From assembly GCA_902475415.1 (NCBI GenBank), contig CABRZK010000156.1:1-6111 (forward strand): a stretch of DNA of 6,111 nt. Direction: 5' to 3'. A model generated the notes under the pieces. That model was given only the letters and a program-made list of their open reading frames with translations, was not told the origin of the DNA and ran no database searches. This document shows positions 3,812 through 6,111 of the stretch, in pieces (within the stretch, counting starts at the first letter, position 1; each line of letters opens with the position of its first letter). The DNA comes from an uncultured Eubacterium sp. (GTDB lineage Bacteria > Bacillota > Clostridia > Lachnospirales > Lachnospiraceae). The position numbers were made by a program, and so were the translations under genes.

Positions 3812-6111
3812 AACATACAAAGAAAAAACGGATATTAGCATTGGTACTTTGCATGGTGCTGGTGTTGAGTACAGGAATAGCAGCCTTCGCAAATGAAAAT
3901 GTCGGACTTCAGTCCGTGGCATGTTCGGCGACAAGCCTGGAAAGAGTGATTAAAAATGCAAACGGTGAGCAGATCGGCACACTGACAGCCGATGTTCCGG
4001 AAGGTGCATTCTTTGCGAATTCCTCAGATGCCAATATACAGATGGAAGTAGAACCGGATTCCGGAGAAGCCGGCGTGCTGAACCGTGTACAGCAGCAGAT
4101 GGAAACTGAGGGCGTGACCGGATATGCAATCAATAATCATGTAATGTGCGACGTTACATTTTATGTAAATGGTGAAAAGCAGATACCTCAGCAGCCAATC
4201 ACATTCCATGTGTCAGGAACAAGTATTGATACACAGAATGTAATGGCTTTCGCAGATGACAGACAGAATACACCGATTCTGATGGATGCCACCGCAGATG
4301 AAAACGGTGGATTACAGTTTACAGCACAGACATTTGGTGCTGAGACAGTTGTTTATGGTGTGTTTGAAAAAATAGAAACAGCTGCAGAGGAAAATACCGA
4401 CAGTGATGATGCAACAGACGAATCAGATCTGCAACTGGCAGAAGAAAATGCTGCAGATGAGAATGAAATTGCTACATATGCTAATACAGATGGAAAGTAT
4501 GATCGGAACATGTTCTTAGTGAAAGACTGGCCTGGGCAAAGTGGCACCTATGATGGTACGGTTAATACTGTTGATAGTAAAAGCGTGAACGAAAGTACAT
4601 ACAAAAGTTATTTGAGTTCCATGCTTGATGAAGTAGAAGGAACAACAAACGGAAATCTCCCGATAACTGATTGGAAGAGAGCAACATCCGGTATAAAAGC
4701 TAACATTGAACTTCAACCAGTAGATACTCAGACCAATACGGCGAATTCATCAACGACGGATACAAATAAAACTTGGTGGAGTACGGTTTCTGGATTAAGT
4801 GAGTTTGATTCGGATTCAACTAAAGTATGGGATGGATCTCGTAAAAAAAGTCATAATTTCACTAATTATTTATCTAAAGAACAAGTGACAATATATGGAG
4901 ATAAATTATATGATTCTGCGACATGGGTAGATGGACATGAAGATGGACAGAAGACCCCAATATATCCAGAATATGTATATCGTTTCCAAGGAACATTTGA
5001 TATAGGAAACGGTGATCCAAATGATTATTCTTATACAATTCGTCAGGTAGTCAGCAACGAGAAGTTGTATATTAATGATAACATGTGGGTATTTATTTAT
5101 CCGAAAGATACAACTTTAAATGCTGATAATTATATGGATTATTTAGCATTCTGGAGTGGAACAAGAAACCAAAATGGAAAATTATTTGCTTTTAATGAAC
5201 GAGTAGGATCACCGGCAAGTCAGGATAAAATAAAAACAGGTCTTACAACTTTAACAGATGGTTGGAACATGCCAGTTGCTGAAGATAATGCAGGTGCAAT
5301 TATCCAGAGTGTATATAATAGTGGAAATCATGTGATTGATGTTTTTGCGGATGATTATGCGGTTGGCGGTGGTATGTATCGAATGCTTATTAATAAACAG
5401 CAGGTACAAAAAACAGCAATATCCTTTAAGAAAACTTCTGAAAGCGGTACGGCTTTGGCAGGAGCTGAGTTTGAAATCATTGATAATACCACAAACAGCA
5501 CAAAGTATACTGCAACATCTGATGCAGATGGAATGGTAACGTTCAAACTTCTGGATGGTACCTATACCATGAGAGAGAAAACTGCTCCGAATGGCTATAT
5601 AAGATCTACAGACACTTGGACAATTAATGTTACAAACAGAAGATATACAATCGAAAAGAATGGAACAGAAATCTCAAAAGACGGTTCAAATGTATATGTA
5701 ATCACAAATAAGTCAGAGCAGGAAGAAATTCTTAATGGTCTTGAACAGGATAAAACAGTTACAGTTACAGATTATAATAAGAGAGAATATCGGATTAATC
5801 TGAGTGCAGCAACAACTGGTAGTGATCCGGGAAAAGAAGCTGAATCAGCAAGTGTTGTACTTGTTTTAGATGCTAGTGGTTCCATGGAAGAAAAAGGAAA
5901 ATCGTTGACTGATATAAGAAGTGCAGCAGATTCCTTTGTTCAAAAATTGCTTGGAACAGGAAGTAAAGTGTCTGTTATCTGGTATCAAGGATCAGAGGGA
6001 TCAAATCCTACAATTACAAAAACGGCGTTTACGGAAATAGGAGATAATCTGACAGATAAAGGATATTTGACAATATACAACGCAATATATAGTTCTAAAA
6101 TTAAGGCAACT
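3808..6111 (+). CDS. Large secreted surface protein with CnaB and vWA domains (pilus-tip/adhesin type), 3' end outside window
   Basis: The frame is open for 768 codons to the window edge, so the C-terminus (anchor, probably LPXTG-like) is not seen. Residues 1-28 form a Sec signal peptide: KKKR start, hydrophobic core about 9-20, AFA cleavage motif at 26-28. Residues about 40-186 form a beta-rich module containing LTADVPEGAFF (59-69) and CDVTFYVNGEKQIPQQPITF (114-133). Residues 187-221 are an acidic linker; 222-530 is an aromatic-rich region with no family I recognise. A CnaB domain spans about 535-636: K542, E590 in REKTAPNGY and N634 in ITNK match the Lys/Glu/Asn triad of self-forming isopeptide bonds. 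A von Willebrand A domain begins about 681, with metal-site DASGS (688-692) and probable Thr 755. This suggests a host-contact or matrix-binding adhesin on the cell wall or pilus tip. It is coupled to the preceding small gene. GC falls sharply after about base 4490. Confidence 0.9.
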   Translation, partial: MKHTKKKRILALVLCMVLVLSTGIAAFANENVGLQSVACSATSLERVIKNANGEQIGTLTADVPEGAFFANSSDANIQMEVEPDSGEAGVLNRVQQQMETEGVTGYAINNHVMCDVTFYVNGEKQIPQQPITFHVSGTSIDTQNVMAFADDRQNTPILMDATADENGGLQFTAQTFGAETVVYGVFEKIETAAEENTDSDDATDESDLQLAEENAADENEIATYANTDGKYDRNMFLVKDWPGQSGTYDGTVNTVDSKSVNESTYKSYLSSMLDEVEGTTNGNLPITDWKRATSGIKANIELQPVDTQTNTANSSTTDTNKTWWSTVSGLSEFDSDSTKVWDGSRKKSHNFTNYLSKEQVTIYGDKLYDSATWVDGHEDGQKTPIYPEYVYRFQGTFDIGNGDPNDYSYTIRQVVSNEKLYINDNMWVFIYPKDTTLNADNYMDYLAFWSGTRNQNGKLFAFNERVGSPASQDKIKTGLTTLTDGWNMPVAEDNAGAIIQSVYNSGNHVIDVFADDYAVGGGMYRMLINKQQVQKTAISFKKTSESGTALAGAEFEIIDNTTNSTKYTATSDADGMVTFKLLDGTYTMREKTAPNGYIRSTDTWTINVTNRRYTIEKNGTEISKDGSNVYVITNKSEQEEILNGLEQDKTVTVTDYNKREYRINLSAATTGSDPGKEAESASVVLVLDASGSMEEKGKSLTDIRSAADSFVQKLLGTGSKVSVIWYQGSEGSNPTITKTAFTEIGDNLTDKGYLTIYNAIYSSKIKAT

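Noticed and set aside
3892..3930. Possible lipoprotein signal because of Cys39 (SVAC) in the adhesin
   Set aside because: The Cys lies about 19 residues beyond the hydrophobic core and after a good AFA cleavage site, and Ser sits at -3 rather than Leu, so a standard signal peptide fits better.
5336..5546. Frames on both strands of about 60 codons inside the adhesin
   Set aside because: Both overlap the continuous 768-codon adhesin frame, in the stretch covering the CnaB domain, and show no independent start signals.

Overview
The window looks like chromosomal DNA of a gut Firmicute, most likely a Lachnospiraceae (Clostridium cluster XIVa) relative. Reasons: moderate-to-low GC, A-rich intergenic DNA, strong AGGAGG-type ribosome binding sites, intrinsic terminators, a YitT-family membrane protein, and a large secreted CnaB/vWA surface protein preceded by a tiny gene. 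The genus cannot be fixed from the sequence alone. All genes with good support read on the + strand.

Layout. (1) 3-80 is the last 25 codons of a protein that enters from the left, followed by an intrinsic terminator at 121-146. (2) 273-1814 encodes a 513-residue ClpX-type AAA+ unfoldase with a complete zinc-binding domain, complete ATPase motifs and the ClpP-docking IGF tripeptide. It also has an acidic N-terminal extension, a long Lys-rich linker, and a pore region in which the usual RKH triplet reads SKN. It looks single-gene, with its own promoter candidate (188-217); no clpP is adjacent. (3) 1815-2149 is non-coding and holds a hairpin (1865-1900) and an intrinsic terminator (1960-2006). 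(4) 2150-3013 encodes a six-helix YitT/DUF2179 membrane protein, closed by a very long terminator hairpin (3046-3099). (5) 3100-3604 is an A-rich gap. It holds a second hairpin that works as a terminator only when read leftwards, a possible minus-strand small RNA, a good sigma-A-type promoter (3363-3391), and a long leader ahead of the next operon. (6) 3605-3811 encodes a 68-residue protein whose stop codon overlaps the start of (7), a large secreted protein (3808 to beyond 6111). The visible 768 residues of (7) contain a signal peptide, an N-terminal beta-rich module, an acidic linker, a long unassigned region, a CnaB isopeptide domain and the start of a von Willebrand A domain.

How the parts relate. 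The ClpX-like and YitT genes appear to be independent single-gene units, each with its own terminator. The 68-residue gene and the surface protein form one translationally coupled operon, probably a pilus-tip or cell-wall adhesin locus whose anchor, pilin and sortase genes would lie to the right of the window.

The points most worth a second look are the altered substrate-recognition loop and extensions of the ClpX-like protein, the possible C-rich antisense small RNA at 3101-3207, the unassigned coupled small protein with an almost duplicated start region just upstream, and an abrupt drop in GC inside the adhesin gene near 4490.
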